Origin: Hyphomonadaceae bacterium
GTDB taxonomy: Bacteria > Pseudomonadota > Alphaproteobacteria > Caulobacterales > Aquidulcibacteraceae
Assembly (NCBI GenBank): GCA_016791325.1
Contig: JAEUMU010000032.1
Span: 1 to 13,004 of the forward strand
Direction of reading: 5' to 3'
Length of the DNA: 13,004 nt
Shown: positions 6,266 through 13,004 of the stretch, one piece after another
Position numbering within the stretch: the first letter of the stretch is position 1
Layout of the letters: each line of letters opens with the position of its first letter
Notes under the pieces: generated by a model
Told to the model about the DNA's origin: nothing
The model's database searches: none
The model's input: only the letters and a program-made list of their open reading frames with translations
Program-made: the position numbers and the translations under genes

Positions 6266-6952
6266 TCAGCGGCGCAGATGCGCCAGCGCGCGCTGCGTGC
6301 GATTGAGCGCTGTAAACACCGCCCCCATCAGCACGATCCATAGGCCCAGCGCCAAAAATGCGCCCGCGCTGCTGTTCCAGCCGAAGACTTGCGCCAACGG
6401 CGCCCCCAGCACGCCATCGAACATGGTCAAAAGCGCGGCCAGCGTCATTACAAACATGCGATGCGGCTTCGCCATTGGGCCGGAGAAATCCGGCGGCGCG
6501 CCCGCGCCTTTGGCGACCTCGCGCACATACGCCGTCATCACCGCCGCTACAGCGGCCGCCCAGCCCAAACTCGCATCGGCCAGCCCCAAATGCGCCACGG
6601 CGTAGCCCGCGCCCACCAGCAGGGCGATGTCGGCGAAGCGATCCGGCAGCTCGTTCCACACCGGGCCATCGGCACTGCCTTTGCCCCCCTCAACAGCCAC
6701 CATCCCATCCATCATGTTGGCCAATAGGCGCAGCTGACAGAACAGCGCCGCTCCAATGCACAGCATGATCCGATCGCCGGTGCTGGTCGCCAAAGCGATC
6801 GCGTAGAAGCAGGCCCCGCCCAGCGCGGCAAACACAATCGAGGTGAAGGAGATAAAATTGGGCGTAAGGCCGCTTCGCACCAATACCCGCGTCAGCCATT
6901 TGGCCCAGCTGTGCGAACGCTGAGAAATCGGACGGCGATCAGCTTCACTCAC
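6266..6952 (-). CDS. CDP-alcohol phosphatidyltransferase family protein, variant YnbA-like type
   Basis: The 228-residue membrane enzyme should exchange CMP of CDP-diacylglycerol for an alcohol head group. The usual motif is D-x2-DG-x2-AR-x8-G-x3-D-x3-D. Here it reads N79-x2-D82-G83-x2-A86-V87-x8-G96-x3-N100-x3-D104, so the first and third Asp are Asn and the Arg is Val, with Glu88, Glu101 and Asp108 nearby. As I recall, E. coli YnbA shows the same Asn-DG and NE pattern, so this marks a subfamily rather than a dead enzyme. About six transmembrane helices surround the motif. The start is a GTG overlapping the stop of the upstream membrane-protein gene as GTGA, with GGGAG nine bases before it. 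The head group is unknown. Confidence 0.82.
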   Translation of the reverse strand: MSEADRRPISQRSHSWAKWLTRVLVRSGLTPNFISFTSIVFAALGGACFYAIALATSTGDRIMLCIGAALFCQLRLLANMMDGMVAVEGGKGSADGPVWNELPDRFADIALLVGAGYAVAHLGLADASLGWAAAVAAVMTAYVREVAKGAGAPPDFSGPMAKPHRMFVMTLAALLTMFDGVLGAPLAQVFGWNSSAGAFLALGLWIVLMGAVFTALNRTQRALAHLRR

Positions 6953-7347
6953 GCGCGACGCTCCCGGCAGAGGCGGAGGTTGTAGAGGATGGCGTAACTG
7001 GTCGAGACCGCAAACGGCACGGCGATCGTCGCCACGATTTCCGGCGTGCCGGCCAAAGTGTGCGCGCCGGACAAGATCGCCAGAATACTGGACGCCGTCA
7101 CCATCGGCGGCAGCACAAAAGCGGCGCTCCCCTCAAGCTTCGGGCTGAACCATTCCAGAAATTTCTTCAGCGGAAACGTCAACACGCAAGAGATCGCCCC
7201 CTGAACCAGTCCCGCGCGCAGCATCTCCGGGAGCGCATGCGCCCGGTTGGCGAACAGCGCCCATCCACCCATGACCACGAACGCGAACGCCATATGCGCC
7301 ACCGTGCTTGTAGCCATCCACTGCCGAAAAGATTGGATCGCGCTCAT
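6949..7347 (-). CDS. Small unknown membrane protein, about four transmembrane helices
   Basis: I do not recognise a family for this 132-residue protein. Hydrophobic segments lie at about 17-36, 44-62, 73-95 and 103-123, with basic stretches between (FPLKKFLEWF) and at the C terminus (LRLCRERRA), suggesting a four-helix inner-membrane protein. The ATG at 7347 is chosen because GGGGA lies eight bases upstream; the open frame continues 26 codons further but would overlap the divergent gene. Its stop overlaps the start of the phosphatidyltransferase (GTGA), so the two are probably translated together and may form a complex. Only 36 bases separate it from the divergent CdsA-like gene. A role in lipid handling is inferred from context only. 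Confidence 0.75.
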   Translation of the reverse strand: MSAIQSFRQWMATSTVAHMAFAFVVMGGWALFANRAHALPEMLRAGLVQGAISCVLTFPLKKFLEWFSPKLEGSAAFVLPPMVTASSILAILSGAHTLAGTPEIVATIAVPFAVSTSYAILYNLRLCRERRA

Positions 7348-7383
7348 TGACGTTTCCCCGCGAGACGGCGCAATGAGCGAACC

Positions 7384-8370
7384 ATGAGCGGACTGACCGT
7401 TTCGGGCGAGACTTTCGCCATCCATCTGCCGGAAGCGCTGCTATTCGGCTTTTTGGGCGTGCTTGCACTTCTGATCCTGGGCACGGTCGCGGCGCTCATT
7501 CTGCCGGCGATGCAGCCCACGAAATGGAGCGATCTGGGCCCGCGCATGCGCTCTTGGTGGGTGATCGCGCTGCTGGTGGGCGGCGCGCTGATCGCGGGCT
7601 GGCAGGCGACGGCGATCCTGTTTGCGCTCATTTCTTTCCTGGCTCTGAAGGAATTTCTGACGCTGGCGCCCACGCGCAAGGAAGATCGGCTGATCGTACT
7701 GCTCGCCTATCTGACCGTATTCGTCAATTACGGCCTCATCTTCGCCGATACGCTGTTTGAAGATAGCTACCAAGTCTATCTGGTCTTCGCCCCGGTCTAT
7801 GCGTTCTTGATCATGACGGCGGCGATGTCGTGGATCGGGCGCACAGAAGGCTACCTCGCCACCGTCGGCATTGTGCAATGGGGCGTGATCGTCTGCGTCT
7901 ATAACATCGGTTATATCGCGCTTTTGATGCGCACGCCGGGCGCTGAGGCGCCAGCAGGCGCGGCGGGCTTGGTGTTCTTCCTTCTGTTCATCACCCAGTT
8001 GAACGATGTCGCCCAGTATTGCTGGGGCAAATTACTGGGGCGCACGAAAATCACGCCGCGCGTCAGCCCGAATAAGACATGGGAAGGCGCCCTTGGCGGC
8101 TGGCTCACCACGGCGCTCGTCTTCTATTTCCTGGCGCCTTCCTTCACGCCGCTTTCGCCCGTGCAAGCCGCCATCATGGCGATCGTCATTCCAGCCGCTG
8201 GCTTCTTCGGCGACATCACCATGAGCGCGATCAAGCGCGATCTGGGCGTGAAGGACACATCGCGGCTTATTCCCGGCCACGGCGGGGTGCTCGATCGGCT
8301 CGACAGCCTCACATTCGCCGCGCCGCTCTATTTTCATCTGCTCGCCTATTTCGCCATAGAGCGCTTTTGA
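7384..8370 (+). CDS. Phosphatidate cytidylyltransferase-like protein (CdsA family)
   Basis: CdsA-family enzymes make CDP-diacylglycerol from phosphatidic acid and CTP. This 328-residue multi-pass membrane protein carries the family signature at 281-307 (SAIKRDLGVKD then GHGGVLDRLD), preceded by QLNDVAQYCWGKLLGRTK and RVSPNKTWEG, and roughly eight transmembrane helices. It differs from housekeeping CdsA in having a long N-terminal extension and it sits beside a transferase and an acyltransferase, as does E. coli ynbB, so I read it as an accessory paralogue. The first ATG in the frame is used; its ribosome site is weak (GAG six bases before). A four-codon frame (ATG AGC GAA CCA TGA) ends over the start as ATGA. 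It overlaps the acyltransferase gene by one base. Confidence 0.88.
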   Translation: MSGLTVSGETFAIHLPEALLFGFLGVLALLILGTVAALILPAMQPTKWSDLGPRMRSWWVIALLVGGALIAGWQATAILFALISFLALKEFLTLAPTRKEDRLIVLLAYLTVFVNYGLIFADTLFEDSYQVYLVFAPVYAFLIMTAAMSWIGRTEGYLATVGIVQWGVIVCVYNIGYIALLMRTPGAEAPAGAAGLVFFLLFITQLNDVAQYCWGKLLGRTKITPRVSPNKTWEGALGGWLTTALVFYFLAPSFTPLSPVQAAIMAIVIPAAGFFGDITMSAIKRDLGVKDTSRLIPGHGGVLDRLDSLTFAAPLYFHLLAYFAIERF

Positions 8371-9011
8371 TGCTGCAAACGTTGCGCCGCTACGCTCTCA
8401 TGTTCGTGGTTCGGCCGATTGCGCGGCTGTTGTTCGGCTTGGACGTCATCGGCGCGGAAAAACTGCCGCGCGATGGCCCCGCCATTGTCGCCGCAAATCA
8501 TAACAGCCACGTCGACACCATCGTTTTGCTTTGCCTGTTTCCAGCGCGGCTGTTGCACAAAGTGCGCCCCGTGGCGGCGGCGGATCATTTCGACAAAGGC
8601 GGCTTCGGTTCCTGGTTTTCACGCAACATCATCGGCATCATCCCGATCAAGCGTGGCGCCGCTTCGCGCCACGAGGATGTTCTGGCCGGCGCCAAGCAGG
8701 CGCTGGCGCGCGGCGAGATTCTGGTTGTTTTCCCCGAGGGCTCGCGCGGCGCGCCGGAGGAGATGACGCGCTTCAAGACCGGCGTCGCGCGGCTGGTGGA
8801 ATATATGCCAGCCGCGCCCGTCACGCCGGTCTATCTGCAGGGCGCCGGCCGCTCATTGCCAAAAGACTCAAGGCTGCTTGTGCCTTTCAACACCACGGCC
8901 GTCGTCGGCGATCACCTCACGTGGAACGGCTCGCATCACGGCTTCATCGACGAGTTGCGCACCCGTATCGAGGCGCTGAAGGCTGAAGCCCCACCGCTGC
9001 GCTGGCGCTAG
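8370..9011 (+). CDS. 1-acylglycerol-3-phosphate acyltransferase-like protein (PlsC family)
   Basis: The 213-residue protein should acylate lysophosphatidic acid or a related lysolipid at the membrane, feeding the CdsA-like enzyme. It has the catalytic HX4D motif (His44, Asp49 in NHNSHVDT), the second block GSWFSRNIIGIIPIKR, the phosphate-binding FPEGSRG (111-117) and block four VTPVYLQG (141-148). An N-terminal hydrophobic segment (about 8-27) can anchor it. The ATG at 8370 shares its first base with the upstream TGA (TGATG), which indicates coupled translation; the open frame further upstream only overlies the cytidylyltransferase gene. Its stop overlaps the stop of the convergent RusA gene by four bases (CTAG). 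The acyl donor and acceptor are unknown. Confidence 0.9.
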   Translation: MLQTLRRYALMFVVRPIARLLFGLDVIGAEKLPRDGPAIVAANHNSHVDTIVLLCLFPARLLHKVRPVAAADHFDKGGFGSWFSRNIIGIIPIKRGAASRHEDVLAGAKQALARGEILVVFPEGSRGAPEEMTRFKTGVARLVEYMPAAPVTPVYLQGAGRSLPKDSRLLVPFNTTAVVGDHLTWNGSHHGFIDELRTRIEALKAEAPPLRWR

Positions 9012-9364
9012 GCGCTCTCCCGCCGCATCGCCCGCACGCTGATGCGGTCACGTTCTCCGCTTCGCCGCTCGCACAAGAGCCGCGCAATTTGGCTATCATC
9101 GAAGAACACATGCCCCTTCAGCGCATCGAGCAGCGCCTTGGCGAGATTATCGAGATCGAGTCGCGGCGCCTCGCCCAAATATTCCATCACCAGTTCAACT
9201 TCGAACTCGCCCCAGCGGGGGCGCACGCTGAACTCCTTGCGAAAGAATTCATAGACAAGCGGCTTGTAATAGCGGGCCTGCGTGGTGATGCCATCGATGG
9301 TGATTTCGGCGCCGCCGGCAATCTCGCGCGCACGCACCTTGCCGCGCCCGATCCAAACATTCAT
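9008..9364 (-). CDS. RusA-family Holliday junction endonuclease
   Basis: RusA cuts four-way DNA junctions with Mg2+. This 118-residue protein has the family core: PRLDLDNLAKALLDALKG (67-84) and FFDDSQIARL (87-96). Acidic residues Asp70 and Asp72 match the catalytic pair of E. coli RusA, and Asp89/Asp90 fit the third. The N-terminal half holds the usual beta strands (GEFEVELVMEYLGE). The ATG at 9364 overlaps the upstream stop as ATGA, which sets the start; the frame upstream of it is a shadow of the neighbour. Known RusA is a cryptic-prophage gene in E. coli, but no phage gene is seen around this copy. Length is close to the family norm. Confidence 0.85.
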   Translation of the reverse strand: MNVWIGRGKVRAREIAGGAEITIDGITTQARYYKPLVYEFFRKEFSVRPRWGEFEVELVMEYLGEAPRLDLDNLAKALLDALKGHVFFDDSQIARLLCERRSGERDRISVRAMRRESA

Positions 9365-10362
9365 GGCGCACCGTGCGTGGCGCGCATGGCGTCCAGAATC
9401 GCCGCGCGAAATGCCCCCCGCCGCTGCATTTCGCCATCGGGCGCGTAATAAAAGCAAGGTTGGGCCAAGCCCGCTGCACGCAGCGCGGTTTCCGCCTCCT
9501 CCACCCGCCCCCACAGCGCCACAAACACACTGCGCGGGGCATACGCTTGCACACGTTCGATCTGCTCTCCCGCATCTGCGGAGAGATCCACGATCAGCAC
9601 ATCGGCGCTCTCCGCGCCCAAGGCATAGGTGAACGGCGCCCACGCCGGCGTGCCGCCCAAACGCATCGCCACCCCATCCGGGCGCGCTGCGGCCAAATTC
9701 ATCGCCAGCTTGTTACCCATACTGGCGGCGGCCGCGCGATACGCAGCCGCACTGCCGATCGGCCCGCCCGGCGCATGCAATAGCACGTGCCCAAACGGGC
9801 GCACGTCACGCCGGATGAACCGCTTCAGCGGCGCGCGCGTGGCGGCGTTCAGAGCCGGCGCAGCGAAGAAAACGCGTGCGGACCGCCGGCGTAGCGCCGT
9901 CGCCGCCGCCCAGATGAGCGCCGGCAAGATGAGCACGCCCGCCGCCAGCATTGCGCGATCCGTGTCCACGCCCGCGCTGCTCAGCGCCCAGCCCGTCAAC
10001 GCAAACAGCAGGGCGCCGCAAAACACCGCCGCCACGCCGCTCCACACCCGCAGGCGCCGCCCCGAACCGAAGAAGAGCCGCTCTCCCTGGGCCAAATCGC
10101 CGGCGCGCAGAAGCCCGGCCACGCGCATGCGCCACGGCGTCACCGCGATGCCGCGCGCGCGCAGCGCCTCGGCTGCGCCGGCGCGCGCGGCTTCGCTATG
10201 GTCCGGATTATGGACAGCCGCGCGCAGGGCACGGTCGGAAAGGCGCTGGATCGCGTCCGCAGGCGGGGCCTGCCCGCGCAGCGCGCCAAGCGTCCGCATG
10301 TCGCGCAAATGCATGCGCCAATCGCCCCCGCTATCGGCTTGATCGGCGGGATTCATCGCCAT
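9361..10362 (-). CDS. Unknown two-helix membrane protein with a C-terminal alpha/beta domain
   Basis: I do not recognise a family. The 333 residues show an alanine/arginine-rich helical N-terminal part (about 20-90), two transmembrane helices (about 106-130 and 136-157), a basic stretch [10 protein letters not shown], and a soluble C-terminal region (about 165-333). That region has Rossmann-like strands such as HVLLHAPGG (192-200), ADVLIVDLS (243-251) and RSVFVALWG. Both ends should be cytoplasmic. The ribosome site AGAGGGG lies two bases before the first ATG and eight before a second ATG at 10356, so the true start may be two codons later. It is divergent from fumC with 45 bases between, and its stop overlaps the RusA start. 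The function is unknown. Confidence 0.72.
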   Translation of the reverse strand: MAMNPADQADSGGDWRMHLRDMRTLGALRGQAPPADAIQRLSDRALRAAVHNPDHSEAARAGAAEALRARGIAVTPWRMRVAGLLRAGDLAQGERLFFGSGRRLRVWSGVAAVFCGALLFALTGWALSSAGVDTDRAMLAAGVLILPALIWAAATALRRRSARVFFAAPALNAATRAPLKRFIRRDVRPFGHVLLHAPGGPIGSAAAYRAAAASMGNKLAMNLAAARPDGVAMRLGGTPAWAPFTYALGAESADVLIVDLSADAGEQIERVQAYAPRSVFVALWGRVEEAETALRAAGLAQPCFYYAPDGEMQRRGAFRAAILDAMRATHGAP

Positions 10363-10407
10363 ATCCCCTCTCTGCGCAACGCGTCAGATTCACCCAAGGC
10401 TAGCCCC

Positions 10408-11793
10408 ATGAAAACCCGCACGGAAACCGATACCTTTGGCCCGATCGAGGTCGCGGCCGACAAATATTGGGGCGCCCAGGCCGAACGCTCGCTCGGGAAT
10501 TTCAAGATCGGCTGGGAAAAGCAGCCCGCCCCCATCGTCCGCGCGCTCGGCATCGTCAAGAAGGCGGCGGCTGAAGCGAACATGGCCCTCGGCAAGCTGG
10601 ACCCCCAGCTCGGCGCGGCCATCATCAAAGCCGCCGACGAGGTGATCGAAGGCAAGCTCAACGAACACTTTCCTCTGGTTGTGTGGCAAACGGGCTCGGG
10701 CACCCAGTCCAACATGAACGCCAATGAGGTGATCTCAAACCGCGCCATTGAAATGCTAGGCGGCGAGATGGGCTCCAAGAAGCCGATCCACCCCAACGAT
10801 CACGTGAACATGTCGCAATCCTCCAACGACACGTTCCCGACCGCCATGCACATCGCCTGCGCCGAGGAGGTCACGCACCGCCTCATCCCCGCGCTGCAGA
10901 TGCTACGCAATGCGCTGAACGATAAGGCCGAGGCCTGGAAGGACATCATCAAGATCGGGCGCACTCACACCCAGGACGCAACGCCTGTCACGCTCGGCCA
11001 GGAATTTTCTGGTTACGCCGCGCAAATCGAAAACGGCGTCAAGCGCATAGAGATGACGCTGCCGATGCTGATGGAGCTGGCCCAAGGCGGCACGGCCGTC
11101 GGCACCGGGCTCGCTTCGCCGCCGGGCTTCGACACCTTGGTCGCCGCCAAGATCGCCCAAATCACCGGCCTCAACTTCACCTCGGCGCCAAACAAGTTCG
11201 AGGCCCTCGCCGCCCACGACGCGATGGTGATGACCCACGGCGCCATCAACACGGTGGCGATGAGCTGCTTCAAGATCGCCAACGACATCCGCTTTTTGGG
11301 CTCTGGCCCGCGCTCGGGCCTGGGTGAGCTGTCGTTGCCGGAGAACGAACCGGGCTCCTCCATCATGCCGGGCAAGGTGAACCCCACCCAGTGCGAGGCC
11401 ATGACGCAAGTTTGCGCCCACATCCTGGGCAACAACACCGCCATCGCCTTCGCCGGCAGCCAGGGCCATTTCGAGTTGAACGTGTTCAACCCGATGATGG
11501 CCTACAATTTCCTGCAGTCGGTGCGCCTTCTGGCGGATGCTTCCGTGAGCTTCACCGAAAATTGCGTGGTGGGCATTGAACCGCGCCTCGACAACATCAA
11601 GCGCGGGCTTGAGAACTCGCTCATGCTGGTGACGCCGCTGAAAGAAAAATACGGCTACGACCGCGCCGCCAAGATCGCCAAAACGGCGCACAAGAACGGC
11701 ACCACGCTGCGCGAGGAAGCAATTAAGGACGGCATCCCCGCCGACGATTTTGACGCCATAGTCCGCCCGGAAAAAATGATCGGGCCGGGCTGA
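10408..11793 (+). CDS. fumC: Fumarate hydratase, class II
   Basis: The 461-residue cytoplasmic tetramer-forming enzyme interconverts fumarate and malate in the TCA cycle without an iron-sulfur cluster. Landmarks are [19 protein letters not shown] (95-113), [20 protein letters not shown] (128-147), [20 protein letters not shown] with catalytic His187, and the signature [11 protein letters not shown] (316-326) with Ser318, the same number as the catalytic Ser of E. coli FumC. The ATG at 10408 is preceded by AAGG eight bases upstream and begins the typical [15 protein letters not shown]; an open frame 70 codons longer is read-through over the promoter region. A weak promoter candidate is TTGATC (10339-10344), 17 bases, TATCCC (10362-10367). 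No terminator is seen after the stop. Confidence 0.97.
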   Translation: MKTRTETDTFGPIEVAADKYWGAQAERSLGNFKIGWEKQPAPIVRALGIVKKAAAEANMALGKLDPQLGAAIIKAADEVIEGKLNEHFPLVVWQTGSGTQSNMNANEVISNRAIEMLGGEMGSKKPIHPNDHVNMSQSSNDTFPTAMHIACAEEVTHRLIPALQMLRNALNDKAEAWKDIIKIGRTHTQDATPVTLGQEFSGYAAQIENGVKRIEMTLPMLMELAQGGTAVGTGLASPPGFDTLVAAKIAQITGLNFTSAPNKFEALAAHDAMVMTHGAINTVAMSCFKIANDIRFLGSGPRSGLGELSLPENEPGSSIMPGKVNPTQCEAMTQVCAHILGNNTAIAFAGSQGHFELNVFNPMMAYNFLQSVRLLADASVSFTENCVVGIEPRLDNIKRGLENSLMLVTPLKEKYGYDRAAKIAKTAHKNGTTLREEAIKDGIPADDFDAIVRPEKMIGPG

Positions 11794-11892
11794 GGCGGCG
11801 CAGTTCCCCTCAAAGTTCCCGTTCACACTGTTTCATCGTCAATTGTCGCCAAACAGTTGGCCGCGCCCTCTTAACCGCCTACATCCCTTGCT

Positions 11893-12078
11893 ATGGGCGA
11901 GATTGTGAATCTCAAACGGGCGCGAAAAGCAAAAGCGCGCGCCGAGGCGGAAACCGAAGCCGCATCAAAGCGGTTCACGCATGGACGCACCAAGGCTGAG
12001 AAAAAGCTGACGAGGGCGGAACAGGAGGCCGCGAGGCGGAAACTGGATGGACACAAGCGTACCGACGACGACGCCTAA
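11893..12078 (+). CDS. Small basic DUF4169 family protein
   Basis: The 61-residue protein (MGEIVNLKRARKAKARAEAE at its start) is very rich in Lys, Arg, Ala and Glu and should be a single helical or coiled segment. It fits DUF4169, a short alphaproteobacterial family often found right after fumC and before a ribbon-helix-helix gene, exactly as here. No function is known. There is no Shine-Dalgarno sequence; a possible promoter (TTGGCC at 11857-11862, 17 bases, TACATC at 11880-11885) would start transcription at or next to the ATG, suggesting a leaderless message. Its last 32 bases overlap the next gene in another frame. Confidence 0.78.
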   Translation: MGEIVNLKRARKAKARAEAETEAASKRFTHGRTKAEKKLTRAEQEAARRKLDGHKRTDDDA

Positions 12079-12295
12079 GGGCGCACTGAAAAAGCGCTCC
12101 ATGCGCATTGCCGGTCACCGCACCTCGCTGGCCCTGGAGCCTGAGTTCTGGGCCGCGCTTGAGCGGATCGCGCGGGCGCGCGGGCAAACCCTGCCTGTGC
12201 TGATCGCCGAGATTGACGATGGCCGCGCCAAGGATGTGGTCGATGGCTCGCTCGCCTCAGCGGTGCGGGTGTTTGTGCTGCAAAACCGGATTTAG
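12047..12295 (+). CDS. Ribbon-helix-helix domain protein (RHH_4 type)
   Basis: The 82-residue protein shows KRSMRIAGHRTSLALEPEFW, where a beta strand (about 18-30) leads to helix one (31-45), then helix two (about 49-57), and a C-terminal SLASAVRVFVLQ helix. This matches the alphaproteobacterial ribbon-helix-helix family that pairs with DUF4169. Such proteins usually dimerise and bind DNA through the paired strand, so a small transcription factor is likely; the target is unknown. The ATG at 12047 keeps the conserved KKRS lead-in and has GAGG ten bases upstream; an ATG at 12101 is possible. Its stop overlaps the stop of the convergent gene (TTAG, four bases). Confidence 0.8.
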   Translation: MDTSVPTTTPKGALKKRSMRIAGHRTSLALEPEFWAALERIARARGQTLPVLIAEIDDGRAKDVVDGSLASAVRVFVLQNRI

Positions 12296-12879
12296 AGGGC
12301 GCGCCCGTAAAGCGCGATCGCGTAATAGCACGGCGCGACCGAGCAACGGTACATCTGCACCTGGATGGTGTAGCCGCCGCTATAGCTCGGCTGCACCGAT
12401 AGCACCGGCTGGCTGTCGGTTGAACGGTCTTCAATAAGCGCGCGCCCAGTCTGATCAAACAGGACGAGATCCATGTCGGCGCAATCGCGGTCGCACACGC
12501 CGATCACGCGATAGTCGAACCCTGTGTGCAACTCGGCCGCCACGTTCCAGCTCTCGCCCTGCTGCAGGCCGCCCGAATAAGGCTGGCCCACCATCTGGAA
12601 GCCTTGCTGCGTCAGCGCAGCCTGCGCCTGCTGCAACTGGGCGAGGATGATGGCCTGCGGGGAGGCCTCGCCTTGAGCCGGCGGGCTGGGCGCATCAGCC
12701 ACCGCCGGCTGCGGCGGCGTTTGGTCCGGCAGCATCGCCACGATGGCGCCAAGCACCACCACCGCGCCCACCACCCCGCCAGCGATCCACGCCCACATCG
12801 GCACGCCCCGCTTCGGAGGCGGCGAAACCGGCGCCGAGGCCCAAGCCTGCGGCGCTGCCGGCTGCACCGTTGGCGCCAT
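12292..12879 (-). CDS. Membrane-anchored protein with a four-cysteine PPC-like beta domain
   Basis: The protein is 195 residues from the ATG at 12879. It has a Pro/Ala-rich cytoplasmic N-terminal tail (about 1-26), one transmembrane helix (about 28-50), a Pro/Gln-rich linker with a helix of Gln and Ala (77-93), and a C-terminal beta domain (about 100-195). The domain pattern, with VCDRDCADMDLVLFDQTG, GGYTIQVQMYRC and PCYYAIALYG, resembles bacterial pre-peptidase C-terminal (PPC) domains. Cys129, Cys133, Cys179 and Cys184 could form two disulfides in the periplasm. I chose ATG 12879 because GGTGG lies five bases upstream; a GTG at 12888 would add three residues. The function is unknown. Confidence 0.68.
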   Translation of the reverse strand: MAPTVQPAAPQAWASAPVSPPPKRGVPMWAWIAGGVVGAVVVLGAIVAMLPDQTPPQPAVADAPSPPAQGEASPQAIILAQLQQAQAALTQQGFQMVGQPYSGGLQQGESWNVAAELHTGFDYRVIGVCDRDCADMDLVLFDQTGRALIEDRSTDSQPVLSVQPSYSGGYTIQVQMYRCSVAPCYYAIALYGRAL

Positions 12880-12940
12880 GGTCGCCACCGCCGGCGGTGA
12901 CCATTTCGTACTTATCGGTCATGATGATGTACCCGGCGAT

Positions 12941-13004
12941 GTGAAGAAAAAACGTTTCCTCTCCGCTCAGGAGTTGGCCAAGGAACTGACGTTATTTTGC
13001 AAGG
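12941..13004 (+). CDS. Possible start of a gene running off the right edge
   Basis: From a GTG at 12941 the frame reads VKKKRFLSAQELAKELTLFC and one more codon before the window ends. Its composition is that of a soluble protein start with a basic lead and an amphipathic helix, and it is AT-richer than its neighbours. The frame is open further upstream to an ATG at 12878, which would overlap the start of the divergent gene. No Shine-Dalgarno sequence precedes either start and no family is recognisable from 21 residues. Confidence 0.3.
   Translation, partial: MKKKRFLSAQELAKELTLFCK

Noticed and set aside
10198..10407. N-terminal extension of the fumC frame by 70 codons
   Set aside because: Class II fumarases begin at the [15 protein letters not shown] start; the extension overlies the divergent gene and the likely promoter.
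10903..11826. 307-codon minus-strand open frame over fumC
   Set aside because: It mirrors the fumC codon pattern and has histidine/valine-rich shadow composition with no recognisable domain.
12695..12922. 75-codon minus-strand frame starting MTDKYEM
   Set aside because: Beyond the first residues it is Gly/Ala/Arg shadow sequence over the PPC-like gene; a frameshift joining the two is possible but unsupported.

Overview
The window is GC-rich, gene-dense chromosomal DNA from an alphaproteobacterium, most likely a Caulobacterales-like lineage (Caulobacteraceae or Hyphomonadaceae type). The best evidence is a circularly permuted, two-piece tmRNA gene encoding the tag AANDNNAEEFALAA, close to the Caulobacter tag AANDNFAEEFAVAA. 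It lies next to an alpha-type SspB adaptor gene, and a fumC / DUF4169 / ribbon-helix-helix block near the right end fits the same group. I see no insertion sequence, prophage module, CRISPR array, rRNA or ordinary tRNA.

Layout. Positions 1-4604 are a run of seven genes on the minus strand, read right to left: aqpZ (water channel), a DUF2459 protein, thyA, a spermidine-synthase-like SAM-fold protein, folA (DHFR), an SMP-30-type lactonase and the first 31 codons of a glutathione S-transferase. ThyA oxidises methylene-THF to DHF and FolA reduces DHF back to THF, so this is a small folate/dTMP module. On the plus strand, 4664-5858 holds the trans-translation pair: ssrA with a clear promoter, then about 350 bases with hairpins and a perfect DnaA box, then sspB, whose product hands tmRNA-tagged proteins to ClpXP.

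Positions 5859-9011 form a divergent envelope cluster. A Gmad2 lipoprotein, a CDP-alcohol phosphatidyltransferase of the variant YnbA type and an unknown four-helix membrane protein are on the minus strand. A CdsA-like cytidylyltransferase and a PlsC-like acyltransferase are on the plus strand. The gene content resembles the E. coli ynb locus and suggests an accessory phospholipid pathway: acyltransferase makes PA, CdsA-like makes CDP-DAG, the transferase adds an unknown alcohol head group.

Positions 9008-10362 (minus) carry a RusA-family Holliday-junction nuclease translationally coupled to an unknown two-helix membrane protein. Positions 10408-12295 (plus) carry fumC, a small basic DUF4169 protein and a ribbon-helix-helix protein. 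Convergent to these is a membrane-anchored, four-cysteine secreted-type protein, and a possible gene start runs off the right edge.

Packing is extreme. Several adjacent genes overlap by 1-4 bases. All three convergent junctions have no intergenic base at all, so no intrinsic terminator fits between them. The most unusual signals are an 8-bp inverted repeat containing GANTC sites around the ssrA promoter, the DnaA box between ssrA and sspB, and the Asn-substituted motif of the phosphatidyltransferase. I found no clearly novel defence or mobile system.
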